Part shown: positions 10,600-22,379 of the stretch, piece by piece | Position numbering within the stretch: the stretch's first letter is position 1 | How the letters are laid out: each line of letters opens with the position of its first letter | NCBI GenBank assembly: GCA_029851415.1 | Contig: CM056741.1 | Coordinates: forward strand, 82,477,282 to 82,541,281 | From: Eretmocerus hayati | Lineage: Eukaryota > Arthropoda > Insecta > Hymenoptera > Aphelinidae | Direction: 5' to 3' | DNA: 64,000 nt | Made by a program: the position numbers and the translations under genes | Notes under the pieces: model-generated | Told to the model about the DNA's origin: nothing | What the model saw: only the letters and a program-made list of their open reading frames with translations | The model's database searches: none

Positions 10600-12150
10600 C
10601 TCAAATCTCTCGGCATTAATTCCTCGACATCGAATCAGGCTCTGAATTCTGATCAGTACTTGAGTAATTCACTCGAAATTTGTTCGACTCGGCAGCATAT
10701 CAAAATCCGAGCTGAAATCGGTCATTCTTGGTGAAAACCTGTGCTAATAAGACTTTCCCGACTCGGAAGAGATGGAATTCGATTTCAAACTCGTCAACGG
10801 AAATTTTCAGAGCCGTGCTTGGGCTCAAAATTCTGGTGTGTGATGGTAAGATCCACGAGGAGGCTTCTTCTGGTAGCAGCAGAGAGGTTTCCGATCTATA
10901 AACCACTATTTTCGACGAATACGCAGCGCTCATCACTTTCCCTCAGTCTGGAATCGGTCTCAGAGCCGATTGCGGTGACTCTCCGACCTGAGTTTTGGCT
11001 CAAAATGTTGTTTCGCATCCTTAAAATGTTCCTCGAGTCATTGTAGATCGGTAGTATATTTATTCGTCACCTAGAACCCACCGTTTCTTGAATAATCTGC
11101 ACTGTTCTGCAGATTTTTCTTGACGAATATTGATTTGGAATTCTTCTACGGCAATCTCTAGACTCAAGATCAGGCTCAAAATTCTATTTAATGTTCTACA
11201 ATCCCACTCAAAATGTTCCTGACCTGGCAGCATATCGAATTCTGTGGTAAAATCGATGATTCTCGGTTGACTGTCATATCTCAACAGACATTTTTGCCAC
11301 AAAATAGATCAGAATCGATCTCAAATCCTCCCCCAGCAATTCTCAGAGCTGTGTTTCGGCTCGAAATTCTGGAAATCTATGGGAGAATGTGTTAAAACGG
11401 GTTCTGAATCGGCAGTAGGATTAGATTCGACCCAGAATTCACTATCCCCGACTAATTAACAAGGCTCGTCACCTTTTCTCGGCTCAGAATCGACCTCAGA
11501 ACTGATTGCGTTGATTCCCATACATGAGGATGAACTCAAAATACTGCTCTCCTTTCTCACAAAGTATTCCAAGTTATTACAGATCGGCAGTACGCTCTTT
11601 CTCCTTACACAAATTACGATTTATCTAATATTCTGCGTGTCCAGACATCCTTTCCTGGACAAATGTTGATCTCAAATCCCTCTGCGGCAATTTCCAGAAA
11701 TGAGACCAGGCTAAGAATTATGTTCAATGCTCTAGAAATACACTCAAACTCTTTTTCATCTGGCAGCATATCGCATTCTGAGCTAAAATCGATCATTTCA
11801 AATGTCCCTTCGGATCTGAAGAGACAATCCCGCCACAAAAAAAAAGTTTGAACCGATCTCAAAATTCACCGCAGCAATTCTCAGAGCTATGCCCAGACTT
11901 GAAATTTTGAGAATCGATGAAGGAATGTTTTGAAAAGAGTTGAGAGTTGGCAGTAGAATCATTTTCGACTCAGAATCCAGTATAGTGGACTAATTCGCAT
12001 TATTTATCACCTTTTCTCAGCTCAAAATCAATCTCAGAGCTAATTGCGGTGATTCTCAGCCTTGGAGTTGGGCTTACAATACTGCCATCTACCTCTAGAA
12101 GGTACTTCAAGTGATTGCAGATTGGCAGTAAAACTACTGTCTCGCCACGC
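10600..12150. repeat. ~535-bp tandem repeats (three units)
   Basis: GGCAGCATATC followed by a related segment recurs at about 10693, 11227 and 11763, and GATCGGCAGTA-type segments lie half a unit away. The unit is therefore ~535 bp, made of two diverged halves of ~265 bp. Divergence between units is high. The GGCAGCATATC(G)AATTC motif is shared with the arms of the giant palindrome at 36.6-43.8 kb, suggesting common origin. Confidence 0.7.
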
Positions 12151-13206
12151 GTGAGTTTCATTCCAGCAAAATATCGATCTTCAACCCCGTTTCGCGTTCT
12201 AAGACCCCCCCTACCCCCTCTGTCTGAGACAAAATCAGATTAGCACATCTCTTAGCCCTGTCGATTACGAAGAGAATGCCGTTTGGCTCATCCCGATAGC
12301 TTGAAACCAATTTTGAAGCGATTTTTGACCAGAGTTGGAATGTAACGACTATAGTGCGACAGCCTGGATCGGACACTTTACATCAGGCAACACCTGAATT
12401 CCACAGAGCCCTCGCGCCAACACATCTAAGGGTAGTCTTGATCTTCAAAAAACTTGCCCGAAATCGCCAATACGAAATTGCGCAATGAATGCGACCGGGC
12501 CGGCCGCGAAACAGCTGGTGCATCATGGGATTATGACGAGCACCCCAGGCTGAACAGCTATCACTTAATAACAATAAATCGCATGGCTAATACGACGATT
12601 ACTCATGTCAGTGCTACACTCGAATTCACTGCTCCTACTCGTCCCCGGTTATTCAAAATAAACTCGCACATTGCACTCACGTAGCACACTAGCAGCAAAC
12701 CAGCAGACGCGCGGAAACGCCAAATATCAACACTGGCCTCGCCAAATATCAACCGTCCTCCAGGATCGATGAGACCAAATAATCATCTCATATATTAAAC
12801 ATCGAGGACGAAAAATCTACAAAATTACTCATGATATCAACACTGGCGTGACAAGCGTTACAGAAAGCGTTACAAAACCCACATAAATTTTTTTCGTTGA
12901 TCAAATGACATGGAATAATGCAAATGTCAGAGTCGGAAACAACCATTTCCGACTCAAAATTTTGCGATCTTTCTGATGGTGTGCTTGAAATTTTGCTCCG
13001 ACCAATATCCCCCGAGATAGCGAAAACATTCTTGTGAAGTTCATTTATAATTCCGCAACGAACAGAGATATCGTGATTCAGATCACGCCAATCGCTTCAC
13101 AAGGAATTTTCACGTTAGAAATAAGCTTGTCGCACGGATTTCGTACGATTCCCAACATTTCCCAAACCAAAATCGGAAGCCGAAAAAATCCGCCAACTTA
13201 TCTTTG
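12151..13206. other. No gene recognised; downstream flank of gypsy remnant
   Basis: Only short ORFs. If the gypsy element kept its downstream LTR it should lie around here, but I could not match any part of this segment to the sequence above 16.6 kb, so no LTR is claimed. Confidence 0.35.
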
Positions 13207-13644
13207 TCAGTTGGTATGAAGAGAGGTGGGCATAAATATCTCTGTGCCACCCATGTGAGTAGCTACTTGCGGGGATAAAGATACGCCTGTCTCCGAAAGG
13301 AATTTAGACGTAGGAATGTACTGCGGCCCAGGCGCTGTTGACAGATGATCATTTTCGTCCGTCTGGGTGCTTCTATGCCAATTTTTTATTTTGTCCGTCT
13401 GGAGGCGTTGGCACTTGCCAAATTCGCGCAGACTGGTAGATGACACAAAACGATCACTTCGGCCAAACAATTTCGATTTGGCTTGAAATCCTTCCCCGAA
13501 AACTTTCGGCACATGGCCCGTTTGGACGTAGACGTCCGCTCGTGGAAAAGACTCCCACTGGGTTGAACTGTCTCGCTTCGTTTTTGAAAGCTTACTGACG
13601 AATTCTTCCAGTCGGTCAAGCATTGACTCGTTCAACACGACCAT
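13207..13644 (-). CDS. ORF downstream of gypsy integrase, unknown
   Basis: A 145-codon ORF on the minus strand. It begins (MVVLNESMLDRLEEF) inside the last codons of the integrase frame, the position where some gypsy elements carry a third ORF. It is hydrophilic, with no signal peptide or transmembrane segment, so it does not look like an envelope gene. It might be a residual gag/pol-related piece or chance. Confidence 0.25.
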   Translation of the reverse strand: MVVLNESMLDRLEEFVSKLSKTKRDSSTQWESFPRADVYVQTGHVPKVFGEGFQAKSKLFGRSDRFVSSTSLREFGKCQRLQTDKIKNWHRSTQTDENDHLSTAPGPQYIPTSKFLSETGVSLSPQVATHMGGTEIFMPTSLHTN

Positions 13645-14073
13645 TGTTTACATTTTGTACATAGGGCTTGAGTTGACTCAGATGGAATTTGCCGCGCTCT
13701 TGTCCGGTAAAGGGGTCAACCAGTAAGTATGTGTCTGCCCCACTATTTTGGTGATAGTATACGGGCCTTTATATATATGGAAGGATTTTGAAACTTTTTC
13801 GTGCAGAAAATCCGATAGAGCAAGGGATTTTAGTAGTACGAGGTCACCAACTTGGTACAGGAAATGAGTTAAACTCTCGTTCATCTTTTTAGCACGATTT
13901 CTTAGTGTTCGATGTGCTTTTTCAGAAGCGAGCATAATTTTTTCTTCAGGAGGGATACTATCGTTGCCCTCTTCGGTACTTTGCAAGAAAATTTCCCAGA
14001 TTCTTTCTGGTTTTTTTTATATGTAATTCTAAAGAAGTGAATCCAGTGGTACTATGGTGTACCTCGTTCAATA
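13620..14073 (-). pseudogene. Gypsy integrase, C-terminal part
   Basis: Continuation of the integrase beyond the MITE. It starts with the conserved HHSTTGFTSLEL motif (about 14030-14070), then a basic linker, then VGDLVLL and a KGPYTITKI-type fold typical of the C-terminal domain, then a QLKPY motif near 13650. Two frame changes are needed. One is in the run of eight A near 14018-14026. The other is near 13720, between the TYWL and the VDPFTGQ-like segment. The domain binds DNA during integration. Stop at about 13620. Confidence 0.85.
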
Positions 14074-14075
14074 TA

Positions 14076-15032
14076 AGGTGAGTGTACCCAACTTGCCTCT
14101 GTACCCAACTTGCCCTCATATGCCGATCTCGGGGATGGGCGATCCTTGGCCTCCCGAAATTTTTTTTCACGTTTGTTAAGTTAAAATATGAGGAAGTAAG
14201 TAGTTTGCGTCGACCCCGAATCATTCCCACGTTCTCCAGAAAATCTAAAGTGTTTTTTTCTATTTTTCGTGATTGCTTAGCTAAGAAAGCACCGAGGGAA
14301 TCGCCTTCAGTAAAATCGGCGCCAGATTTTTTGAGTTCAACCAATCTTGACGTATCTTAGCGCATTCGATTCTTTGTTCCAAGACCTCCAAAATCCATTT
14401 CACAAAATTGCAAAATTTGAATATGGAGCTGTTTTATGTGCAAAACACGGAGACGATTTGTAAACAAGGATGCCAACATCGGAGTGTACCTAACATGCCC
14501 TCATACGTTTATCTCGAAAGGACATGCAGAACGACTCTTTTTACCACTCAAAACGTGTTTATTACGTCAAAATGAGTCAGAAATAGTGTTACGAACCGCC
14601 GAAAAGCTCCAAATGTGCGTGCACGGCGATAAGAACACTTTATCGCCGATTTCCATCATTTATTTCGGAAGGATTGCGACAGTTCGGCTCCAATTCATCC
14701 GAATTGGACGTAGTTTAGTGCATTCCAAAGGTCTTTGAACAAGCTTCAAAATGAGCTGAAGCACGTTAAAAATTGTTGAAGTAAACCAAAATTATTAAGA
14801 AAAAGGCTTAATGGGGGCAAGTTGGGTACACACTTTTGTAAATTCTCAAAAATCACCTTCTGGGAGAATTAAAATAGTTCGGCTTCAGTTGGTTCAAAGT
14901 GAATGTACCTTGACCTATTTTGGAGGTCTTGAGACAAGCTTTAATATGGGCTAAGGTACGTTGAAAAATATGGAGATGGGCCAAAGTTATTAAGAAAATG
15001 GCTTAATGGGGGCAAGTTGGGTACACTGACCT
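14076..15032. mobile_element. TA-MITE family, copy 2 (957 bp), inside gypsy integrase
   Basis: The ends AGGTGAGTGTACCCAACTTG and CAAGTTGGGTACACTGACCT are inverted repeats, flanked by TA at 14074-14075 and 15033-15034. The GTACCCAACTTGCC motif is doubled at the left end (14083 and 14099), as in the right end of copy 1. Removing the element plus one TA leaves the flanking integrase frame continuous, which fixes the boundaries exactly. No transposase is encoded. Confidence 0.95.
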
Positions 15033-15034
15033 TA

Positions 15035-15546
15035 TTTTGAATGATTTCAATATACTTGAACCAGGTCTTGTGAGATTTGTCAAGATAAGTACGCATGAAG
15101 CGACCTATCTCACGATGGGTTCTTTCGACCAAATCAGATTGGGGATGTTTTACAGAGCTGGAAATTGATTGGATTCCCTCCTCTTTTAAATTTCTAGCCC
15201 ATTGAATAGCTTGGAATTGGAATCCGTGATCACACAGGATTTTTTTTGGTTTTCCGTATTTTGAAATATAATCACCGAAAATCTTGTTGATCACTGTAGC
15301 TGTATTCGCCTTTCTGATTGAATATGAGACCACGGATTGAGTAAATGCATCTATCGTGCTGAGCACGTACTTTGTGCCCCCCGTTGACGTCGGTAACGGG
15401 CCGTGAAAATCGATGCATAATAATTCATTCGGTTCGTTAGTCAGGATTGGTTGGGAAGTTGGATTATATGCTCGGTAGACGTATTTTGCTCTCTGGCAAA
15501 TGTCACAAACGCATAAGATTTTTGTGACTGTTGTCGAGTTTGCCAC
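15035..15546 (-). pseudogene. Gypsy integrase, zinc-finger end and catalytic core
   Basis: The integrase inserts retroelement cDNA into the genome. The Cys pair of the HHCC finger is seen as CDICQRAKY. The catalytic core shows the first Asp in LLCIDFHGPLP, the second in ILCDHGFQF and the Glu in SDLVERTHRE, with about 34 residues between second Asp and Glu, matching a DDE integrase. The reading frame runs unbroken into the MITE at 15032. The His pair of the finger is missing because the upstream part was deleted when gag and integrase were joined. Confidence 0.9.
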
Positions 15547-16582
15547 TCTTGGGGCTTCTTCTTCTCGTTTGATTGATTCGATTGTTGCTGAGCGCGTTTT
15601 GTCCTGGCTCTTGCGTCACCATTATCGAAATCAGCGAGAGTATTGAAGAAACCACTTTTTGATTTGTCGGCACTACCACGAATGACTGCCCCTTGACATA
15701 GTTGATTTACAATGTCAATATCTTCTCGCGTCTCGTCTAGTCCGAGAGCGATGTTGAAAAGCTCGATGGCGTATTCCACGCGGGGTTTTTCCCATTGGAA
15801 CAGTATCTGCCGAATTCAAGTTTTTGCTTCATGGAACGCTTCAAGTTTTCGTTCCAGAACTATTCTTTGTATCTGATTCGAAATTCGTCAAGAGAGACGA
15901 TCTCTTCTTCGTGTAAATGGAACCAGCCAATAGCTGTCCCCTGAAAAGATTTAGAAATTAATAGAGAGAGCTCTTGCTCATCTCGAGCCATGGTTCCTAC
16001 GTACCCGCAAAAATCTCGCAAGAAACGTACAGGTCTTTCTCCTTATTCTCCTTCAAAAATAGGAGAAGGTTATTTCAATTCTCTAGTTATAGGTTCTGAG
16101 AAACCCATTGACTGTCTTTTTAGATCTTCAACTTGCTTGGAAATTGCTGATTGTCTTCCCATAATGTCCTTCACGGCCTGTTGACCAAAAGTAACGTCTT
16201 TTTTCAAATTCGCGATGTTTTCATTTCTCAATCTCATCACGAATCTGTCGAGTTCGTCCTTTTCACATTCCAGGCTTCGGACTTGTTCATTCAACTTCTC
16301 AATAGCTTTTTTGAAAGATTTTTTCTTTTGCCGCAAAAGGGCATTTTCTTCGGGAATTTCTTTCAGTTTTCCCAAAATGGAATCGAATTTCGAATGAAAT
16401 TCATCTCCTTCCTCAATGAGACTTTCTAAGGTTTTGGTGGTAGTCTCGTTTTCTTGAACGAGATTTTGGAACGGAGTTCCTTTACGCTCGTTTGGGTGAA
16501 GAGTGAAACCGTGCGACCGACACCGCCCCGCGTAACGAGATTTGATGCAACACGCCATACAGATGCAACGGAAAACCGACAT
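15547..16582 (-). pseudogene. Gypsy gag, decayed
   Basis: The N-terminal 170 codons (16582-16070) are dominated by a coiled coil (ENALLRQKKKSFKKAIEKLN and neighbours). After stops near 16050, a retrotransposon-gag-type domain follows with FQGTAIGWFHLHEEEIVSLD, a further stop in place of a residue in RYKE-FW, then EYAIELFNIALGLDETRED after a frame change near 15780. The tail is Gln/Lys-rich. Gag forms the particle that packages the RNA. At least two stops and one frameshift make it a pseudogene. No CCHC knuckle was seen; it may have been lost with the deletion. Confidence 0.75.
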
Positions 16583-18429
16583 ACGATATAGGTATACTGC
16601 ATGGGCTGAGGGACCGCGTGTATACTCAACATATCACAGATGCCAATGCCAAGAACTGTCTGCTGTCTGCTCTGCTCTCCATGCACACAGCTCGACTGAC
16701 AACAACATATGATTCTATTGTTATTTAGTATTTCTCCTGCATTATGCTGGAACGAGTAATGCTTCCATCGCTAATTTCCGATTGCTATACGGGTTGTATA
16801 CGGAAATTCAGATCGTGAGTGCTTGGTGGTGTGATCCCAATAAAAAGTGTGCAGTGTTGTGTGTGGTGGGTCCTCATTATGCCCTCATTGCGTGGGTGAA
16901 CGTGGTTTTCTGAGTTTAAACAAACGCTATATAAACACAATCCGTACTCCAGAACGAGAGTTTTTCCGAACTCTCTTTTGTCCTGCTTCATCTTGATTTA
17001 AAGTATTCAACAAGCTCATTTCTATCAAATCTAACCCTAATTTGGGAAGTAATTTCTTGGAGCAACCAAAACATTTCTATTTTGGTTAAATATGGGGTTT
17101 TAATCAAAGATGTGGTTAATCGTGTGCCACCATTTTTACTCCATATATGCCACTGTTCCACATTTGAACATGTTCAAATCCTCATCTGAATCTTGAAACA
17201 TGATTTGACAAGGAAGTGCATACAATGCTGTAATTTATTGAGTTGAGCATTGACTCACTCAGACGATACAACAAAAGTCAAAATCCTCTAAGTCCTCATT
17301 GTCCACCAATATCAATTTCAGTCAAGCATAAATCCAACCAACCATGGCTGCATGCAATACACTTCTCCTCCTATTTGAGAGCATTAACCTACTCTTTCTC
17401 AATTGAAGGAGGTTATTCAGAAGCATCTCAGCTTCAACTTGTGAAACTGAAATTGTTGTCACAAAATCCCATAAGCTGCTCAGATGAAATGAGTGTGTAT
17501 TCTGTACAGCAGGTAAACTGTGATCTTGCTAATCAATAAGATAATGTTTTTCATCCTATCCAGTAAGTTCAAGATTGCATCGAATCATAAAGAGTTCAAT
17601 CCTTGGTCAAGTTGGCCAAAATTTTAAATATGGGTTACGCGTATCATCACTTCCACTCTACAGATGTTATTAGGCACTCCTCACATTGACATACATTGAA
17701 TATATATTTTAAAATGAACAGGAAATACTATTTGTGATCCTCTATGGATCTAAAATAAAGTGAAGACAATCTAAGAAAGTAGATCACTTGATATAATGTT
17801 GTAAATTATTGAATACAGGCACCAATTCAATCAAAAACTTAAGACAAAAGTCGAAATTCCCCCATGATTTGTAGAGGTATTATCGTCAATTTTAATCCTC
17901 GTGCTTAATTAATGGGTTCAAATAAATTCTCATCATTTTTCTAGAGCTTCAATTGAAAATTAAAATGATATAAGTGTGGGGAACCATCAGAATCTAAATT
18001 TGTTCAGAGTACACATTCATCGTCGAAAGCCTCAATCAGCTCTTCACTTCACTAAATGAGTACACGGATTCATTGGTTCATCAAAAATTAGTCTCAATGA
18101 TCCAATCAATTCCAATGAAATTTTCTTTTTCACAAGCTATGATGCTTTTCATGAGGAACTCAGTGTTGATAATTGGGAATCACATTTGTTAAGTCCTTTT
18201 GAATATGTCTTTATCATAACATTTTGAGGAGGCCATCCCAAGCTCAAGTCATAATTCTATTTGGGTAAAGCATGGTATATTATATTTAAGAAAATCATGT
18301 CAACTATTTCAATTACTCGAAGGCTTGATACCGTAATATCTTTTTCAAATATTCCTGTGATGAGCTTCAAAAATCTCGAAAATCAGTTATAACTCATCCA
18401 AACCTCCAGATCATATCGATGTTCAATCA
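16583..18429. other. No gene recognised
   Basis: AT-rich sequence without tandem structure or recognisable protein. The upstream LTR of the gypsy remnant would be expected in the first few hundred bases, but no matching partner was found. Confidence 0.35.
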
Positions 18430-18729
18430 TCAATCCAAAGACAGCCTTGGAACTCCGTTCCTTACGCGTTTCTCAAACGCACACGGATTCTTCATCTCGG
18501 ATAGTACATCATGTGATTTTTCGAGGGTATCTAATCTAGTGAACAGCTGAGTTTGTTCGTCATCCAGTATTTCCAACTCCTCCGTGACAGCTCTCGTCCA
18601 TGCTCTAGTGTTTTCTTGTGCATCGTCGACTCCTTCTACCGGATTCTCGATGCGGTCTAGTAATGCTTGAGCTGATAAATCAACTCTGTCTCCGTCCACG
18701 ATCGATCACCGTATAGTAGGCATTTTGAA
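18430..18729 (-). pseudogene. Gag-like coiled-coil ORF (fragment)
   Basis: The minus-strand frame from ATG at about 18722 (MPTIR) meets a stop after five codons, then is open for about 90 codons (VDLSAQALLDRIENPVEGVD, then ELEILDDEQTQLFTRLDTLE). The acidic, heptad-rich N-terminal pattern resembles gag of insect LTR elements. It ends at TGA without a capsid domain. It may be a second, unrelated gag relic. The function is inferred only from composition. Confidence 0.3.
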
Positions 18730-18895
18730 CACTCTCGAGTATGCTGGGTTGTCTAGTGACTGGGGCCGTTATTGAACGGACTGAGTTTGGATGAATTTTT
18801 TAACTTTTAAGTTGCGAATCGAATTGCATTCAATTAGTAATGCATTATTATGATCAGATATGACCGAAAGAATGATTATATGTAATTAAAAATTT

Positions 18896-18966
18896 TCAGT
18901 GCCCGGGAATCGAACCCCATGCTACCGCGTGGGAGTCAGATATGCTGGCCACTAGACCAGCGAGAT
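18896..18966 (-). tRNA. tRNA-like sequence, CCC in anticodon position (probably pseudogene or SINE head)
   Basis: On the minus strand an A box TGGTCTAGTGG (18949-18959) and a perfect B box GGTTCGATTCC (18906-18916) are separated by 32 nt, normal for a tRNA. With standard numbering the anticodon loop is CTCCCAC, giving CCC (Gly). The anticodon stem has two mismatches, the D stem one, and the acceptor stem pairs poorly. The T arm is partly intact. It could be a degenerate tRNA gene or the head of a tRNA-derived SINE. Internal polymerase III promoter boxes are intact. Confidence 0.5.
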
Positions 18967-19074
18967 TGTTGCCTGCGAGCGATCTAAACGCACTCTATAA
19001 GAGGCGGAGTGGGGGCAAGGCTCGATTGTACGAGCGACTGTCATACCAAAGTGGCTGAACGCGCTCTTTTGTAG

Positions 19075-19078
<4 letters not shown>

Positions 19079-19118
<40 letters not shown>

Positions 19119-19132
19119 ATGTGTGTGTGTAC
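19079..19132. repeat. (AT)n/(GT)n microsatellite
   Basis: An alternating AT run of about 28 bases is followed by GTATGTGTGTGT. It is immediately followed by ACAGGGTGATAGGAAACC, a phrase of the type often found at ends of DNA transposons, though no partner end was seen. Confidence 0.8.
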
Positions 19133-19759
19133 AGGGTGATAGGAAACCTTTCTACCAACGAATTTGGGGATGAAGTTCACAGTGTGATGAACCTTGGGAA
19201 AATTTTTCGAGAATTCCTGGTGCTCAGTGGAATTAGAGAATCAAGATCGAAAATCGCTAAAAATGATTAATTTCACGGCATCCTTGAACGTCATGGATAT
19301 GACGAGAGAGCGTCATGCACGTGTCGTCCCAGCGTCATGCTCATTCCAACAGCCGGGTATTGTGGCATGGCGCTCTACGACTCACATGGCGCTGCATGAC
19401 GCTGATCTCCGCAAGCGTGTCAGCGTCACGGGGCATCACGGTTGACCTCCTGTATGAGCTAACAGACACGACGGCGATTCATCACAACGTCTGACATGTC
19501 GTTCGGGTGTCGTAGGCTCGGATCCTGGTGTCCGGGGTGTGGTGTATCTTAGATCATGGCAAAATCGTCTCCGAAACTGCTTATTGCATTTCGCAACGTT
19601 ATGCGCGAGTGTGAAGATATGCATTTGTAAACACGTTTCTGCTAGGGTTTGCGCCCGGTATGGGCTCACACAGGATATGATCACATTGCGTGGAATTCGA
19701 ACTGATTCCTGCCTGAAGATAGTTGGAGGGCCCCCCTCTTCGAGTTGCGTTGTTTCAAT

Positions 19760-21918
19760 GCTTAGTCGCATCTGGCTGGAAAAGATAGGAAAACTCGTAA
19801 CTTCTCTAGCTCATGATACTCATCCAATTGAATACATTCGGAAAATAGCCCAGACGAATTAAATACATCCTTCATTTTTCCAAAAAAGCAAAAAAAAAAA
19901 TATCCCAGCTTGCACGGCATCCGCCGCGAGATTAATACCTCATCAGCTGCCTGTATTCAATGATCATATTCTTCTACACCTCTATACCGGATAGACTGAC
20001 CTCTTATTACTCACTTAATTGCGTGTTGTTAATTATGATTTTATCATTTTGTTGTTTTGAGATAGCCCAGATCACAAGCTACTGATCTGTGGCCCTCTCA
20101 CCGGAATTCCCTGGGACTGCCGCAGTCAACTAAGCTCTCCGACGCGGCAATTCGAATCACTCGCGTCGTCTGCTACTGTTTTGTTTTGATTGATGCATCG
20201 CAATCGATCAGAAGTGCCTGCGATGCATCCTGAATTTTTCGGTCCGATGAGCCCCTTAGCGCCCTTTTGTATGTTTTGCCTGTTCCACCCCATACATATA
20301 ACCAATACAAAATTACAAAGGACGTGCAGCTGTTGAGCACCCCCACAAGAATAGTAGAACATGACTCTATCACATATGTCAAAGGTCTTATCAAAATAAG
20401 TGCAGATAATATTGAATCCGGAGGGCTGGTAATCTAATCAGATAATGCGTAAGGGTGCTCAGGAACTTTTTCACTCATTGGTGCAGAAGGTATCAAATTT
20501 GAAAGAATATCCAATTTAGAAATTTATAGCTCAGTTTTTGTAAGGTAGAGGACGATATCTCTAAGATCCATCTTTCATAACATTTGTGCATGAGTGTTTA
20601 TGTGTATTTCCTTGAATCATCAGTCTCTAAATACAATTCAAAATCTGTTTTTGCTCCAACATGAGAAGAAATCATTGTTCGCGACCATCAAACTCTCTGG
20701 TCTACCTTTGAGAAGTTAAGTAGCTAACCTTTTGATATTCATTTTTAATCAGCAAATGCACAGCTGTTTCATTAAAATTTCATTTGCACCATCATTGAAG
20801 ATATTCCCCATTCTTTGCCATTTTAGAAATCCGAATCAAGGCAAAAACAGGTTTTGAATTGTATTGAGAGATTGATGATTCAAGGGAATACACATGAACA
20901 GTCATGCACAAATTTTATGAAAGATGAATCTTAGAGATATCGTCCTCTACATTACAAAAACTGAGCTATAAGTTTCTAAATTAGATATTCTTTCAAATTT
21001 GATACCTTCTGCACCGATGAGTAAGAAAGTTCCTGAGCACCCTCACGCATCATCTGATTAGATAACCAGCCCTCCGGATTCAATATTATCTGCATTTATT
21101 TCGATAAGACCGTTGACATATGTGATAGAGTTATGTTTTTCTATTCTTGTGGGGGTGCTCAACAGCTGCACGTCCTTTGTATCGGTTACATGTATGGGGT
21201 GGGACAGGCAAAACATACAAAAAGACGCTGAAGGGCTAATCGGACCAAAAAATGCAGGGTGCATCGCAGGCACTTTTGATCGATTGCGATGCATCAATCA
21301 AAACCAAAACAGTAGCAGACGACGCCAGGCTAGGTATAGCCTCGACGTTCTACTTTTACGCGTTATTCTTTACCAATTACCACGCATGCATTTGGAGTTC
21401 ATACACGGCTAGATGTTTTTTCTCCAAGATCACGTTTTTCCTTTTTTTTCCTGTGCCTCGTAATTATGACGGTCATCGGAGATAATGTGAGATCACTCAT
21501 TAGCCACCGTGTACATGCTCACATTCCAATTACCGCGTCAGAGAGCTTAGTTGACTGCGGCAGTCCCAGGGAATCCCGGTGCGAGGGCTACAGATCAGTG
21601 GCTTGTGATCTGAGCTATCTCAAAACAACAAAATGATAAAATTATAATTAACAACACGCTATTGAATGAGTAATAAGAGGTCAGTCTATCCGGTATAGGG
21701 GTGTCGAAAAATATGATCATTGAATACAGGCAGCTGGTGAGGTATTGATATCGCGGCGGATGCCGTGCAAGCTGGGATATTTTTTCTTGCTGTTTTGGAG
21801 AAATAAAAAATGTATTTAATTCGTCTGAGCTATTTTCCGAATGTATTCAATTGAATGAGTATCATGAGCTAGAGAAGTTACGAGTTTTCCTATCTTTTCC
21901 AGCCAGATGCGACTAAGC
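19760..21918. mobile_element. 2.16-kb foldback element with 9-bp target duplication (Mutator-like)
   Basis: The left end GCTTAGTCGCATCTGGCTGG (19760) and right end CCAGCCAGATGCGACTAAGC (to 21918) open inverted arms. They extend to about 20657 and from about 20841, with a ~180-bp central loop. Arms match for most of their length with small indels. The flanks are TGTTTCAAT (19751-19759) and TGTTTTAAT (21919-21927), a 9-bp direct repeat with one difference. Long inverted arms plus a 9-bp duplication are typical of Mutator-like elements. No transposase is present, so it is non-autonomous. Confidence 0.85.
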
Positions 21919-22379
21919 TGTTTTAATGAGATGCAGAGAGCAGACGCCCAGGCCACCATAACATTCACGCATGTTTCACTTATAGATCAATCACCATTAT
22001 AATCCGATCTCGCATCTCGAGATTGAGCTTGATCTAGATCTAGTTCTACACGAGTGCATCAGCAAGTTTGTACACAAAACGAATAAGAGGATCAATTTTC
22101 CGTTTTAGGAAATATTCTCGTGGAAAATTGGAAAACTTATTTGAAGAAGTCAGCTTCTTTTGAGATTGATGGTGATGGATTTCTGGCATTGCTTAGTGAG
22201 TGAGACCGTAGGAACAGCGTGAGTATTAGTCCGGGAGCTAGGTATGCTTCCGTATGCATTCGAGGCTGGAATGGAATAGCAAACGTATTCCAACGTATTT
22301 TTTGCATAGAATCGGAATCCGTCGTTATTTAACACAAGAAAGTTGAGATCACCTTCAAAAATTGAATTTTAATCTTCAA

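Larger units (their letters stand above)
13620..16582 (-). mobile_element. Ty3/gypsy-type LTR retrotransposon remnant
   Basis: Minus-strand order is gag (16582 to ~15547) followed directly by integrase (15546 to 13620). Protease, reverse transcriptase and RNase H are absent, so there is an internal deletion at about 15546. The integrase is interrupted by the MITE at 14076-15032 and carries frameshifts. LTRs were not identified on either side. The element is dead. Confidence 0.85.

Noticed and set aside
14436..14738. 100-codon ORF at 14436
   Set aside because: Lies entirely inside the MITE and is not conserved as an open frame in copy 1.
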